Positions 1 to 8,929 of a stretch of DNA of 64,000 nt are shown piece after piece. The notes below the pieces were generated by a model. That model had not been told where the DNA came from, made no database searches, and worked only from the letters and a program-made list of their open reading frames with translations. Numbering within the stretch: position 1 is the stretch's first letter; every line of letters begins with the position of its first letter. Position numbers and translations under genes: made by a program. This DNA is from Bacteroides stercorirosoris (GTDB taxonomy: Bacteria > Bacteroidota > Bacteroidia > Bacteroidales > Bacteroidaceae), in assembly GCF_900142015.1 (NCBI RefSeq), contig NZ_FQZN01000011.1, positions 1 through 64,000 of the forward strand, in the 5' to 3' direction.

Positions 1-737
1 CCCAATATCTGACCTGAAATATAAGAAGAACGGTCTGAAGCAAGAAAAGCACAAGCATTAGCAACATCTTCAGGAGTTCCCAAGCGTCCTAAAGCGATCT
101 TTTGAATACGAGTATCGATTTTTTCACCACTTTCTTCATAAAGCTCTGAAAAGCGTTCCGTTTTGACAATACCCGGTGCAACAGCATTCACACGAATACC
201 CAGAGGAGCCAATTCTTTAGCTGCAGATTTAGTAAAAGCCATGATTGCTCCTTTGGTTGCAGAGTAAGCAGATTGCCCCGGTGAGCCTAGTACTGCCGTT
301 ACCGATGCAATATTTACAATAGAGCCGCTGTGATTGCGAGCCATCAAACGAGAAACCAGCTGAATCATTTCAATTACAGCTATTACATTCACACGGAACA
401 TCAGTTCTGTTTCCGGACGCAATATCATACCGATTTTCTTATTAAATACCACACCCGCATTGTTAATCAGTGCATCAATACGACCTTCTTGTTTGAATAC
501 GGACATAAAGGCTGATTTTACAGCTGTAGCATCCGTCACATCAAAATATAAAGGAAGCACACGGGTATTATTATCTTCTGAGCAAGCCTTCGCCCATTCA
601 TCCATAACTCTTTCAGCACGGTCACAAGCATAAACTATTGCACCATCGGAAGCAAAACGTTCAGCTATAGATTTACCGATACCTTGCGCGGCACCGGTAA
701 TAATACAAACTTTTTGTTTCAATAATGAGTTTTGCAT
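1..737 (-). CDS. SDR-family 3-oxoacyl-ACP reductase-like protein, C-terminus cut by window edge
   Basis: This is an NAD(P)-dependent short-chain dehydrogenase of the FabG type. I translated it by eye from the minus strand, and it has no stop codon before the window edge. The Rossmann motif TGAAQGIG lies near residues 14-21, followed by NNAG and the catalytic YSATK in a typical SDR order. About 245 residues are present, so only the last few are missing. The ATG at 737 was chosen; an in-frame ATG at 743 would add two residues. It is the last visible gene of the acyl module in the capsule operon, 8 bp after the neighbouring reductase. A ketoacyl-ACP ketoreductase role is inferred from the adjacent ACP, KASIII and malonyl transferase genes. 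An ordinary sugar or alcohol dehydrogenase cannot be excluded. Confidence 0.9.
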   Translation of the reverse strand, partial: MQNSLLKQKVCIITGAAQGIGKSIAERFASDGAIVYACDRAERVMDEWAKACSEDNNTRVLPLYFDVTDATAVKSAFMSVFKQEGRIDALINNAGVVFNKKIGMILRPETELMFRVNVIAVIEMIQLVSRLMARNHSGSIVNIASVTAVLGSPGQSAYSATKGAIMAFTKSAAKELAPLGIRVNAVAPGIVKTERFSELYEESGEKIDTRIQKIALGRLGTPEDVANACAFLASDRSSYISGQIL

Positions 738-745
738 ATACATAA

Positions 746-1504
746 TTAACTAAGTGTCATTCCACCGTCTATTTTCAACGCAGTACCAGTCACCCAAGAA
801 GAAGCATCCGACAACAAATAGACAACAGCATAAGCAATATCCAATGGAGTACCATACCTCCTCAATGGATAGTTTTTCAATTCCGCTTGACGCTGCTCCT
901 CTGTAAACTGTCCATTATTAATAAGTTTCGTTTCAACTACACCAGGATTAACACTATTAGCCCTAATTCCTTTCGGACCTAATTCCAAAGCAACTGTTCT
1001 CATAAAAGCATCAATACCGCATTTGGTCGTTGCATATATTCCATTTGCAATAGACACACGAAATACTCCAGCAGCAGAAGCTAAAAAAACAAGTGAAGTC
1101 CCTTTTTTTACTTTTTTCTTTTTAATCAAATATTTCGTCAATAACATCGGAGCAATTAAGTTTATCTTATGCACACGCTCTATCTCTTCTAAAGTTAGAA
1201 ACTGTGTTAGCGTTAATTTCATCACCCCTGCGTTACAAACTAATCCGTCCAAGACAGGGAGAATATCAACTAATTGTATAATTTCAGTTTCATTTGTAAG
1301 ATCTGCTTTATAGTATGCATGTGACTGTCCCTGAGAATAATCCAAAAGATTATGCGTCTCTTGCAGCCCACTCTCATTTATATCAGTCAAAACAAGACTT
1401 GCTCCCATTTTAGAACAATCAATGGCTGTTTGTCGTCCAATGCCACCAGCAGCTCCCGTGACAAGAACCACTTTATTATCAAGCGTATATGGATTATAGC
1501 ACAT
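746..1504 (-). CDS. SDR-family oxidoreductase, 3-oxoacyl-ACP reductase-like
   Basis: A 252-residue short-chain dehydrogenase with the cofactor motif TGAAGGIG at residues 16-23, NAGV in the middle and the catalytic YATTK pair. The C-terminal TGTALKIDGG tail is typical of FabG-like enzymes. Its start codon directly abuts the TGA of the upstream ACP gene, so the two are probably translationally coupled. That coupling makes reduction of an ACP-bound beta-keto group the most natural role. It is one of three SDRs in this operon, and their sequences are clearly different, so they may act at different steps or on different chain lengths. The substrate is not decidable from sequence alone. Confidence 0.9.
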   Translation of the reverse strand: MCYNPYTLDNKVVLVTGAAGGIGRQTAIDCSKMGASLVLTDINESGLQETHNLLDYSQGQSHAYYKADLTNETEIIQLVDILPVLDGLVCNAGVMKLTLTQFLTLEEIERVHKINLIAPMLLTKYLIKKKKVKKGTSLVFLASAAGVFRVSIANGIYATTKCGIDAFMRTVALELGPKGIRANSVNPGVVETKLINNGQFTEEQRQAELKNYPLRRYGTPLDIAYAVVYLLSDASSWVTGTALKIDGGMTLS

Positions 1505-1744
1505 TCAATTTTTAATTTTCCCAATTATAGTAAACAAGTCTTCGATTGTAGTAGCGTCACGGATATCCTCTCCTTTCAGAGTAACATCATACTCTTCGTC
1601 AATCATGGCAATAAGAGTCAATGCTATTAGAGAAGACCATTCATCAAGTTCTTTAAAAACTGTTTTTGGACTAAAACAGTCAATATCCGTCTCGTCAAAT
1701 TGTTCAGCAAACTTTTCAACAAAATATTGTATATCCATTATCAT
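1505..1744 (-). CDS. Acyl carrier protein
   Basis: A 79-residue acidic protein with the length and helical pattern of an acyl carrier protein. The motif DEWSSL places Ser38 where 4'-phosphopantetheine is attached (the usual motif is DSL). It resembles the ACP encoded immediately upstream at 1746-1976 but is far from identical, so the pair looks like an old duplication or two specialised carriers rather than a recent tandem copy. It would carry the growing or finished acyl chain for the KASIII, malonyl transferase and SDR enzymes next to it. The ATG at 1744 was used; the ATG at 1738 is also possible. Confidence 0.85.
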   Translation of the reverse strand: MIMDIQYFVEKFAEQFDETDIDCFSPKTVFKELDEWSSLIALTLIAMIDEEYDVTLKGEDIRDATTIEDLFTIIGKIKN

Positions 1745-1745
1745 A

Positions 1746-1976
1746 TTATTTAGTTTGTATTAAACCATACAATTCTTCTATCGTAGATACAGAGCGCAAA
1801 TCAGCTCCAGTCAAAAACTTATCAAACTCTTCATCAATCATTGAAATAATAGAAAGAGCAGTCAATGACCCCCACTCATCCAATTCTTTATAAACTGTAC
1901 TAGGAGTAAATTTCTCTACGGGAGTTTCATCAAACTCAGAAGCAAATTTTGCTACAAATTCATTTAAAGTAATCAT
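1746..1976 (-). CDS. Acyl carrier protein (second copy)
   Basis: A 76-residue ACP-like protein with the phosphopantetheine motif DEWGSL (Ser37 from the ATG at 1976). An in-frame TTG at 1982 overlaps the stop of the malonyl transferase gene and would add two residues; ATG was preferred. Two ACP genes side by side inside a capsule operon are unusual, because a cell needs only one housekeeping ACP. Dedicated carriers are typical where a special acyl group is built and handed to a non-lipid acceptor. Its similarity to the next ACP is strongest around FDET and KELDEW. Confidence 0.85.
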   Translation of the reverse strand: MITLNEFVAKFASEFDETPVEKFTPSTVYKELDEWGSLTALSIISMIDEEFDKFLTGADLRSVSTIEELYGLIQTK

Positions 1977-1978
1977 AT

Positions 1979-2908
1979 TCAAATATTATTTAATGGGTTA
2001 TATTGTTTATATATAGGTATTGACCAAATTGTAGTTATCTTTTTTTCAGGATACATGCGAGTTACTATTTTTTGCAAAGTATCATCTGGACCAACTTCAT
2101 AAAACTTATCCACTCCACTACTCACCATATTGTGAACCATGTGAGTCCATAAGACTGGATGAGTTATATGCTCAATAAGATTATTTTTAATTTTTTCCGG
2201 ATCTAAATTTAATTTTCCATCAACACATTGACAAACAGGAATTACTGGCGAATTGAAAATAGTCTCATCAATATGCTTTTTTAGTTCTAAACGAGCTTCT
2301 TCCATATAGGGCGTATGAAAACTGCCACCAATCATTAATGGTACAGCTTTTTTCGCCCCTTCTTTCATGAATGCTTTACAGGCTTGTCTTATTCCTTTTT
2401 TAGAGCCTGAAATAACGACCTGACCGGGTCCATTGTAATTTGCAAAATAAATAGGTTCCCCCGTCTCATCCCAAATTTCTTTTATTCTTCTCGCTACGTA
2501 TTCATCAGAAAGTCCTATTACCGCCCCCATAGCAGTATTAGTATTCTCACATGTTTTCTGAGCTATTAATGCTCTATGTAACACCAAACTCAATCCATCC
2601 TCAAAACTAATAGTACCGTTCACTACTAAAGCAGCAAATTCACCCAAAGAATGCCCTGCTACAACATCTGGGAATATATGATCTTGAGATAAAGCCAAAG
2701 CAACTTCATACAAAAAAACTGCAGGCTGCGTATTTTGAGTTTCCATTAACTGTTGCTCTGTTCCATAAAACATAACATCAGTAATTCTTCTCCCCAAAAA
2801 TTCATTAGCTAACTCAAAAATTTCTTTTGCCTTAGGAAAATTATCATATAATTCTTTTCCCATTCCTTCTTTTTGGCAACCTTGTCCGGGAAATATAAAA
2901 GCATTCAT
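1979..2908 (-). CDS. ACP S-malonyltransferase-like (FabD-like) acyltransferase
   Basis: A 309-residue FabD-family transferase, about the normal family length. The N-terminal FPGQGCQ, nucleophile motif GHSLGE (Ser87), Arg112 in the position that binds the malonyl carboxylate, and a FHTPYM segment (His198) are all visible. These residues predict transfer of malonyl, not acetyl, units from CoA to ACP. The gene lies between the KASIII gene and the ACP genes with gaps of 8 bp or less. It probably supplies malonyl-ACP to the neighbouring condensing enzyme. A second, housekeeping fabD is expected elsewhere in the genome, which would confirm that this copy is dedicated to the capsule locus. Confidence 0.9.
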   Translation of the reverse strand: MNAFIFPGQGCQKEGMGKELYDNFPKAKEIFELANEFLGRRITDVMFYGTEQQLMETQNTQPAVFLYEVALALSQDHIFPDVVAGHSLGEFAALVVNGTISFEDGLSLVLHRALIAQKTCENTNTAMGAVIGLSDEYVARRIKEIWDETGEPIYFANYNGPGQVVISGSKKGIRQACKAFMKEGAKKAVPLMIGGSFHTPYMEEARLELKKHIDETIFNSPVIPVCQCVDGKLNLDPEKIKNNLIEHITHPVLWTHMVHNMVSSGVDKFYEVGPDDTLQKIVTRMYPEKKITTIWSIPIYKQYNPLNNI

Positions 2909-2916
2909 AATTATAT

Positions 2917-3954
2917 TTATCTTAAGTCTTGATTAATGGGTCTATAAATGTTGGTTTTTGATAAATCGCATGCAATACTCCCCCACGATAAGCCAACACC
3001 GTAAGCTGCCAACACTACTTTTTTCCATTTTGTAGTATCGACCTCTAGACCTTTATGTGCATAATCCGTTATAACCAAAGGTACAGTCGTAGGTCCTGTA
3101 TTTCCATAATTTTTAATATCGAAAGGAGCTTTATCTTCATTGAGTTTAAGCTTCTTTTTCATAAAATCTAAAGTAAACTTTGTGGCTTGATGCAAAGCAT
3201 AAAGATCAACTTCATCTTTGTCCCATTCCATAAAATCTAAAATAGTTTTAATACTCTTCGTACCACATGATACAATAAAAGCAAAAACGTCATCGCCCTT
3301 ATTTGCATTTTTACTAAAATCCAATTTCTGAGCATTATCAGGCCAATGGCGAAACCCTCCATTCACATTAATAACTGTATTTGCTCCTGAACCATCCGAG
3401 CACAAATGAAATCCAATAGAAGAAGTACCTACAGAAACCAAAGTTGCAGATCCGCAATCACCAAAAACCATTCTGGCCCCAAGGTTATCGGGATTCAATA
3501 TCTTCGTATTTGTATCTCCAGCCATCAATAATACATTTTTACATGCGCCGATATGAATCATAGAAGCAGCTTGAAAAAGTCCATACATATAGCCGGAACA
3601 TCCATAAGAAATATCAAAGCAAATAGTTTCCTTAGATAATCCCAAGCGCTGTTGCAAGACTACAGAAGTAGCTGGATATAAATAATCAAATGTTTGAGAA
3701 ACAAACACAACGCCATCTATTTCATCCTTATTAATGTCTTCACTTTTCAGTAAAAGTTCTGCTGCTTCAAAACATAAATCAGAAGTTGTCTGACGTTGTT
3801 CTGCTACATGAACCCTGACAACTCCTGTTGTCTTCATCATGTTATCTATTTCTTTATCCTCATATTTCCCTTTTAAACTATTCATCTCAAAAGTATTTTG
3901 AGGAAGACATGTTGCAATAGCCTTAATTTCTACATTCTTTATTAAACACTTCAT
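2917..3954 (-). CDS. 3-oxoacyl-ACP synthase III-like condensing enzyme
   Basis: A 345-residue KASIII (FabH-like) thiolase-fold enzyme. The triad can be placed: Cys119 in GCSGYMYG, His255 in LHQATKF and Asn285 in NYGNTG. KASIII enzymes condense an acyl-CoA primer, usually acetyl-CoA, with malonyl-ACP to give a beta-ketoacyl-ACP. All three catalytic residues are present, so condensing activity is expected, although some FabH relatives act as acyltransferases and lack decarboxylative chemistry. It is the only condensing enzyme in the window. A FabF-like partner could lie beyond the left edge. It starts 23 bp after the SDR gene upstream in the operon. Confidence 0.9.
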   Translation of the reverse strand: MKCLIKNVEIKAIATCLPQNTFEMNSLKGKYEDKEIDNMMKTTGVVRVHVAEQRQTTSDLCFEAAELLLKSEDINKDEIDGVVFVSQTFDYLYPATSVVLQQRLGLSKETICFDISYGCSGYMYGLFQAASMIHIGACKNVLLMAGDTNTKILNPDNLGARMVFGDCGSATLVSVGTSSIGFHLCSDGSGANTVINVNGGFRHWPDNAQKLDFSKNANKGDDVFAFIVSCGTKSIKTILDFMEWDKDEVDLYALHQATKFTLDFMKKKLKLNEDKAPFDIKNYGNTGPTTVPLVITDYAHKGLEVDTTKWKKVVLAAYGVGLSWGSIACDLSKTNIYRPINQDLR

Positions 3955-3977
3955 TATTTTAATTATATTATTAATAA

Positions 3978-4712
3978 TTAGCTAATAGACTGACCACCAT
4001 CTATAATTAATTCAGTTCCTGTTATCCATTTCGCAGCATCTGACAACAAATATATACATCCATAGGCTATATCATCTGGTACTCCAAAACCCAATGGTAT
4101 AGAAGCGGCCTGTTTGGCCATTTCCTCCTCAGAAAAGTTACTTACCGGTTTGGTACGGATGATTCCCGGATGAATACAATTCACTCGTATTCTTTTAACG
4201 CCACATTCCAAAGCCATCACTTTCGCAAATGAATTTAATGCTCCTTTAGAAGCTGAATACAAAGAATTACCTTTATAAGGCTTTATTGAAGCCACAGAAG
4301 AAATAAAAATAACCGAAGCCCCTTTCTTTATTTTATTATGTCGAAATAAATATTGAAGTAATGTAATATTAGAAAAAGTATTTGTTTTAAAAACCTCCTC
4401 AACACTATTGCGTGAATTAAATTTAATTGGAGCAGTTTTTACCATACCTGCACACAAAACAATTCCATCAAGTTGTGGAAGAGAAGAAACAAGATCAGAT
4501 ATCCCTACTTCATCAGATAAATCAGAAATATATTTCTGCCTTTTTTCTTGGTTTAGATTTTGATACACTGCATTTAATCTTTCTTCATTTCGGCCAGTAA
4601 TTATTGTGAAGCTACCAGCTTCCGAGCAACGCAATGCAATCTGTTTCCCTATACCGGAAGAAGAACCGGTAACTAATACAATTTTCTCTTCTAATGAATA
4701 AACAAGACTCAT
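3978..4712 (-). CDS. SDR-family oxidoreductase, 3-oxoacyl-ACP reductase-like
   Basis: A 244-residue short-chain dehydrogenase with TGSSSGIG at residues 15-22, the catalytic YSASK pair and the C-terminal TGTELIIDGG signature of FabG-like enzymes. It is the first reductase of the acyl module in transcription order, placed between the PglD-like acyltransferase and the KASIII gene. It could reduce the first beta-keto product to a 3-hydroxyacyl-ACP. Together with the other two SDRs it gives the module more reductases than condensing enzymes. Assignment of the order of action is inference. Confidence 0.9.
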   Translation of the reverse strand: MSLVYSLEEKIVLVTGSSSGIGKQIALRCSEAGSFTIITGRNEERLNAVYQNLNQEKRQKYISDLSDEVGISDLVSSLPQLDGIVLCAGMVKTAPIKFNSRNSVEEVFKTNTFSNITLLQYLFRHNKIKKGASVIFISSVASIKPYKGNSLYSASKGALNSFAKVMALECGVKRIRVNCIHPGIIRTKPVSNFSEEEMAKQAASIPLGFGVPDDIAYGCIYLLSDAAKWITGTELIIDGGQSIS

Positions 4713-4721
4713 ATACTTTTA

Positions 4722-5360
4722 TTATTTAATATCAATTTTTCGCGCAGGATTTCCATATACCGTTATTGCATTCTTTATATTACGTATAACAAAGCTACCT
4801 GCTCCTACACATGCCCCACTAGCTACCTTTATATTATGGTTAATCACGGCAGCAGTATGAATACAAACAGCATCTCCCAATTCTACTCCTGCAATACAAA
4901 CTGCATGGCAATCAATCCTACACCAATTTCCAATTTTTACATCATGACCAATAATAGCCCCATTTTGAATAAAAGAAAAATCACCGATAGTAGAATCAAC
5001 TCCAATGTACGCATTAGCAGCAATAATACATCCCGTTCCAATTCTTACATTCTGAGAAATGCCTGCACATGGATGCACCAATGTCAAAAATTCCCCTCCC
5101 TTATCTTGAATAGTCTTGATACATTTCCTCTTTATTTGTACATCACCAATTGAGATTGCAAAAACATCTTGAGGTTGTATTTCATAAGACTCTATAGAAC
5201 CTATTATTGGAGGATAACCTTCAAAATCATCCAAGGCGCTTGGATTATCATCCAAAAAGCCCTTAATGATAAATTCACGACCATACCCTTCACAACAGGA
5301 AGCCAAAAAATATAATTGACGCCCCATACCTCCTGCTCCTAATATTATCAAATCATTCAT
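4722..5360 (-). CDS. NeuD/PglD-family sugar O- or N-acyltransferase (left-handed beta-helix)
   Basis: A 212-residue protein with the NeuD/PglD architecture: an N-terminal Rossmann-like domain starting LIILGAGGMGRQ, then hexapeptide repeats forming a left-handed beta-helix. The GHDVKIG segment contains the His used as general base in PglD-type N-acyltransferases, and GNPARKI closes the helix. Family members acylate amino sugars, usually 4-amino-4,6-dideoxyhexoses, with acyl-CoA or acyl-ACP donors. Its position at the start of the ACP/KASIII module makes it the best candidate for moving the special acyl group onto the amino sugar. Simple acetylation remains possible. Confidence 0.85.
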   Translation of the reverse strand: MNDLIILGAGGMGRQLYFLASCCEGYGREFIIKGFLDDNPSALDDFEGYPPIIGSIESYEIQPQDVFAISIGDVQIKRKCIKTIQDKGGEFLTLVHPCAGISQNVRIGTGCIIAANAYIGVDSTIGDFSFIQNGAIIGHDVKIGNWCRIDCHAVCIAGVELGDAVCIHTAAVINHNIKVASGACVGAGSFVIRNIKNAITVYGNPARKIDIK

Positions 5361-5375
5361 AAATTCTAATTTTAC

Positions 5376-6518
5376 TTATTCATCAAAAAAAGATGGCATA
5401 AATCGATCATAATAAATGCGATTTCTAACACTACAATCCCTATTATATGCTTGCTCCTCTAAAGACAAAGGTTTTAAATCATCTATTGAATTCAAATCTT
5501 TTTCAAACGAAAAAATAATATATCCCTTTTCTCGATAATATTGTAGAAGATTATTTTTTTCACGCAAAAAGACTTTCACTCCATTCCTTAACAAAGTGGA
5601 TATATTACCTGAAGCTTCTTGCCGTTTCTGGCCAAAAACAGCAACTTCAACCGAAGACATTAGTTCAAAGTATTTATCACGAGGCATATATTCTAATATA
5701 GGATTAAATTGTTCTTTAAACAAGTGCCGACCTTGTCGTAAAACAAGCTTTCTTATGCGGGAACTACCATAAGAAAGAGGAACGATCTTCTTATAATCAT
5801 TTTTAGCATCTAACCAAGCTATTTTCTTCATCACCGTGTTATGATTTCCGGTATTAGAAGCCTGATGATTAATCATAAGTGTTTTACTTTTCTTACAAAC
5901 AACATCTTCTATATTTACTTTTATCGCAGTTTCCTCCGAAGCCATATACGCAAAGTATTTATACTTTATATTTGTATGAAAATGAGCTTGTAACAATTCA
6001 TAATCTTTGTAATTCCAAAAACAAAAATAATCGATCATAGTTAAGGCTTCCTTAAAAACGTCAGACAATAACCGCTTTCCATAAAAAAACCGTTTAACAA
6101 TGAAACTTAGTCTATTGGGAGAATAATAAGTATCTCTAAGAAAAGGATTCAAGAAACCATCAAATAATTTATATTTACCTAAATTACCTAAAGTAAAATA
6201 AAGTTCATATCCCCAAAAGATCCAATAAACCCTACAATCAATATTCTGTTTTAAAAATCTTAGGCAATCAACTAAATCAGATTTCAAACCATGCAATATT
6301 ATTTTATCAACATTATTCTCTAAACACAATTGTAAAATCAACGGAAAATTTTCCTTTACAAATGGGACTCTCAACAAACGCCTGTCTGATTGAAGTATTT
6401 TAAACTGATCCTTTTCTTTATTAACAAGAAACAAATTTTGGCCTGGATAATATTTTTCAAAAACTTCCAAGCATTTATTTATAAAATTCCCATCAAAACA
6501 TAGATGCAAAGCACTCAT
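5376..6518 (-). CDS. Glycosyltransferase, Fuc4NAc-transferase (GT56, WecF-like) family
   Basis: A 380-residue soluble glycosyltransferase resembling TDP-Fuc4NAc:lipid II Fuc4NAc transferases. The early LHLCFDGNFINKCLEVF, the middle WIFWGYELYF, the NHQASNTGNHN segment and GQKRQEASGNI fit this family. The ATG at 6518 was chosen because an upstream TTG at 6539 would overlap the wzy stop and add residues not expected at this N-terminus. Family members transfer a 4-acetamido-4,6-dideoxy sugar, which fits the amino-sugar genes of the operon. It is the only glycosyltransferase in this part of the locus; others and the initiating transferase should lie to the left of the window. Confidence 0.75.
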   Translation of the reverse strand: MSALHLCFDGNFINKCLEVFEKYYPGQNLFLVNKEKDQFKILQSDRRLLRVPFVKENFPLILQLCLENNVDKIILHGLKSDLVDCLRFLKQNIDCRVYWIFWGYELYFTLGNLGKYKLFDGFLNPFLRDTYYSPNRLSFIVKRFFYGKRLLSDVFKEALTMIDYFCFWNYKDYELLQAHFHTNIKYKYFAYMASEETAIKVNIEDVVCKKSKTLMINHQASNTGNHNTVMKKIAWLDAKNDYKKIVPLSYGSSRIRKLVLRQGRHLFKEQFNPILEYMPRDKYFELMSSVEVAVFGQKRQEASGNISTLLRNGVKVFLREKNNLLQYYREKGYIIFSFEKDLNSIDDLKPLSLEEQAYNRDCSVRNRIYYDRFMPSFFDE

Positions 6519-6525
6519 ATTATCA

Positions 6526-7758
6526 TCATTTAAATTCAACCTTTCCTTGGTATAACACAGGAATAGATAATAAATAGATAAATAAAAAATATTCTCGTAA
6601 AGGGTAATCTCGTATCATATTTGCTACAAAAAAAAGTATTAAAAATGCCCCTGCTTTTGAAGACGGATATTTTCTCCAATAAGAAAACAAGAATAACAAT
6701 AATAGAAAACAGCCAACTACACCACGCAAAAAATAAAAACGTTTCCATCCCGCACAGCCATTCAATATATTAGTCGTAGAAGTCCCTTTTGCATCAAAAG
6801 CATCCCGCCCCACTCCAAACCATATATCTGAACTAATAACATAACGATCAAATCGAGTTTGAAAAAAATCAGTAGTACGATTAGCCCCCATCATCTCACC
6901 ATCTTCAAAGATTAAACGCTCAAAAATACGCTTGTTCAAATAGTTTTCACCTGAATTATAATTTATAGACATTATCCATATAACAGCAATAAACAAAGAG
7001 AAAACTGTCACGTATATCATTCCCCTTTTTGTATTATAAAAAATATAAAGAGCCACTCCACCGATTAATAAGCCATAAGCAGCCAGGGATAAAGAAAAGA
7101 GCACTCCTAATAACAAAATAATATTTCCTTTTTTTTTCAGATTAAACCCTTCTACGTATAGTAAAAGACAGCAAATAGTACCAAGATGCCCAGGTTCCAA
7201 AAACATTCCAGCAAAACGAGGCATTATTTGTAACTCTGGAATACCATTTAAGATAAATAAATAATAGACTGTATGTGTATAGAAAGCATCCGTCTCCGAA
7301 TAATAATGTGGTAATGGTACATTTGAAAGATATAATAACCAACCTACTAATGATATAGCAACTATTATTTGAGTTGCTTTAACCACATAACGCAACAATC
7401 TTACTTGGGTCGAATAATCTGATAATATAAGAAATACAGAGCACCATAAAGATGTAAATACTGTAAATAAAGACAATATGTTAAATTCTGATATAGTTAA
7501 TATTTCATATAGAAAAACAAGAGTTATAGAAAAACACAAAAAGACTTGATACAAAGTCGTTTTATCATATATCCTTTTATAGTAATGTATATAGTATAGT
7601 AAACTAGAGCCTCCACCTAAAATTGCAATTAATACCATAGAGATATCCCAAGTGAAATACAGCCTAAATGATTTAAACATCATAAGCAAAAAACTCACTC
7701 CTAGAAAGAAGTTTAAAACTGAATTTGTGGTTATTCTTAAAGAAAAAAAGTTTCGCAT
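6526..7758 (-). CDS. Wzy-like O-antigen/capsule repeat-unit polymerase
   Basis: A 410-residue integral membrane protein with about ten to twelve hydrophobic helices and a large hydrophilic loop around residues 275-330, the usual plan of Wzy polymerases. Wzy joins lipid-linked repeat units on the periplasmic face after Wzx has flipped them. The PRFAGMFLEPGHLG stretch resembles the conserved loop seen in O-antigen ligase and polymerase proteins. The base composition is AT-rich, as in the surrounding capsule genes. It sits directly after the serine hydrolase gene and just before the glycosyltransferase gene. Confidence 0.8.
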   Translation of the reverse strand: MRNFFSLRITTNSVLNFFLGVSFLLMMFKSFRLYFTWDISMVLIAILGGGSSLLYYIHYYKRIYDKTTLYQVFLCFSITLVFLYEILTISEFNILSLFTVFTSLWCSVFLILSDYSTQVRLLRYVVKATQIIVAISLVGWLLYLSNVPLPHYYSETDAFYTHTVYYLFILNGIPELQIMPRFAGMFLEPGHLGTICCLLLYVEGFNLKKKGNIILLLGVLFSLSLAAYGLLIGGVALYIFYNTKRGMIYVTVFSLFIAVIWIMSINYNSGENYLNKRIFERLIFEDGEMMGANRTTDFFQTRFDRYVISSDIWFGVGRDAFDAKGTSTTNILNGCAGWKRFYFLRGVVGCFLLLLFLFSYWRKYPSSKAGAFLILFFVANMIRDYPLREYFLFIYLLSIPVLYQGKVEFK

Positions 7759-7759
7759 T

Positions 7760-8929
7760 TCACTTTTGCACTATCAAATTGTTATACAAGCATTTGATAA
7801 GACTTTTATGAAGGTCATTATACCCATCAACAAATTTCGACAAACATCCATTAGTAATTATGATAAAGCCATACTTTTTATAAGAATGAAAAATCATTGC
7901 ACTATATAATCCATAAGCTCCACCAGTTTGACCATATAATGTTTCATGTGGTATAAGATTTTTATATTCTCTAAAAGAAAGAGCATACGAAGATTCTGGA
8001 GTTAATACATTTCTCATTTGCTTCTCACTCTTTCTTGTTATAATCCTCTTATGATTGTATATCCCATCTTGCATATGCATAATCATATACTTAGCTAAAT
8101 CTCCTGTTGCAATCTTCATTCCTCCTGCTGGTACAAAACAAGGAGTAGATATTCCCATCTTATAGCCTTTTAATTGCTTTGCATAAGATTTATATACATC
8201 TGACATTAATTTAAATTTCCTTGCTTTTTCATCATATTTATAAAGAGGAACAAATAAAGAAGAATCCAACTTATCGACATTGAAACTACATTTCAAACCT
8301 AATGGTGCCGTTATATGATTCTCTATATAGTTATCAAATCTTTCCCCGGAAACTTTTTCTATAATAGCCCCTAACAGAGTATAATTATAATTGCAATATT
8401 GATAACCTTCACCCGGTGCATAATCATTATAACATAACTTATATTTATTTCCTTTTTCCGGGTTTATATGATTAAAAGAATTATATCCCAGCTTATCATT
8501 TATGCTAGAACGATGAGATAATAACATTTTTATTGTTATTGGAATATATGGATAATTGGGATTAGATATTTTAAAATCCAAAATTTTATTTACATCATCA
8601 TTCAGTTTCAATTTTCCATTTTCCGCCAACTGTAATATTGCCGTAGCAACAAAAGTCTTAGAAATAGAAGCAATCCTAAAAATATATTCATCGCACAACA
8701 TCTCTTTCTTAGCACTATTAGATGAATCAATAGATTTATTACCAAATGATCTTTTATATACTATTTCTCCCTTATTGACTACTGCAACAGATAAACCTAT
8801 CACGTGAAGTTCATCCATTATTTCTTTAACTTCTGCTTCTACTTTTCTCAGCTTTCCTATTGAATATTGTGAATACATTTGGATGCTAAAGAGAAACAAT
8901 AAACACAGCACAAAAAAGCGTATCATCAA
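7760..8929 (-). CDS. Secreted beta-lactamase-family serine hydrolase
   Basis: A 389-residue protein with an N-terminal signal peptide (hydrophobic residues 4-18) followed by a class C beta-lactamase/DD-peptidase fold. The nucleophile motif SISK (Ser88, Lys91) and the second motif YCN (Tyr178, Asn180) are present. The third motif, normally HTG or KTG, reads QTG at 334-336, so the His/Lys is replaced by Gln. In this family such enzymes include esterases and deacylases. In a capsule operon it could trim or transfer an ester-linked substituent in the periplasm, but this is inference. Its start overlaps the stop of the upstream GNAT gene by 4 bp. Confidence 0.85.
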   Translation of the reverse strand: MMIRFFVLCLLFLFSIQMYSQYSIGKLRKVEAEVKEIMDELHVIGLSVAVVNKGEIVYKRSFGNKSIDSSNSAKKEMLCDEYIFRIASISKTFVATAILQLAENGKLKLNDDVNKILDFKISNPNYPYIPITIKMLLSHRSSINDKLGYNSFNHINPEKGNKYKLCYNDYAPGEGYQYCNYNYTLLGAIIEKVSGERFDNYIENHITAPLGLKCSFNVDKLDSSLFVPLYKYDEKARKFKLMSDVYKSYAKQLKGYKMGISTPCFVPAGGMKIATGDLAKYMIMHMQDGIYNHKRIITRKSEKQMRNVLTPESSYALSFREYKNLIPHETLYGQTGGAYGLYSAMIFHSYKKYGFIIITNGCLSKFVDGYNDLHKSLIKCLYNNLIVQK

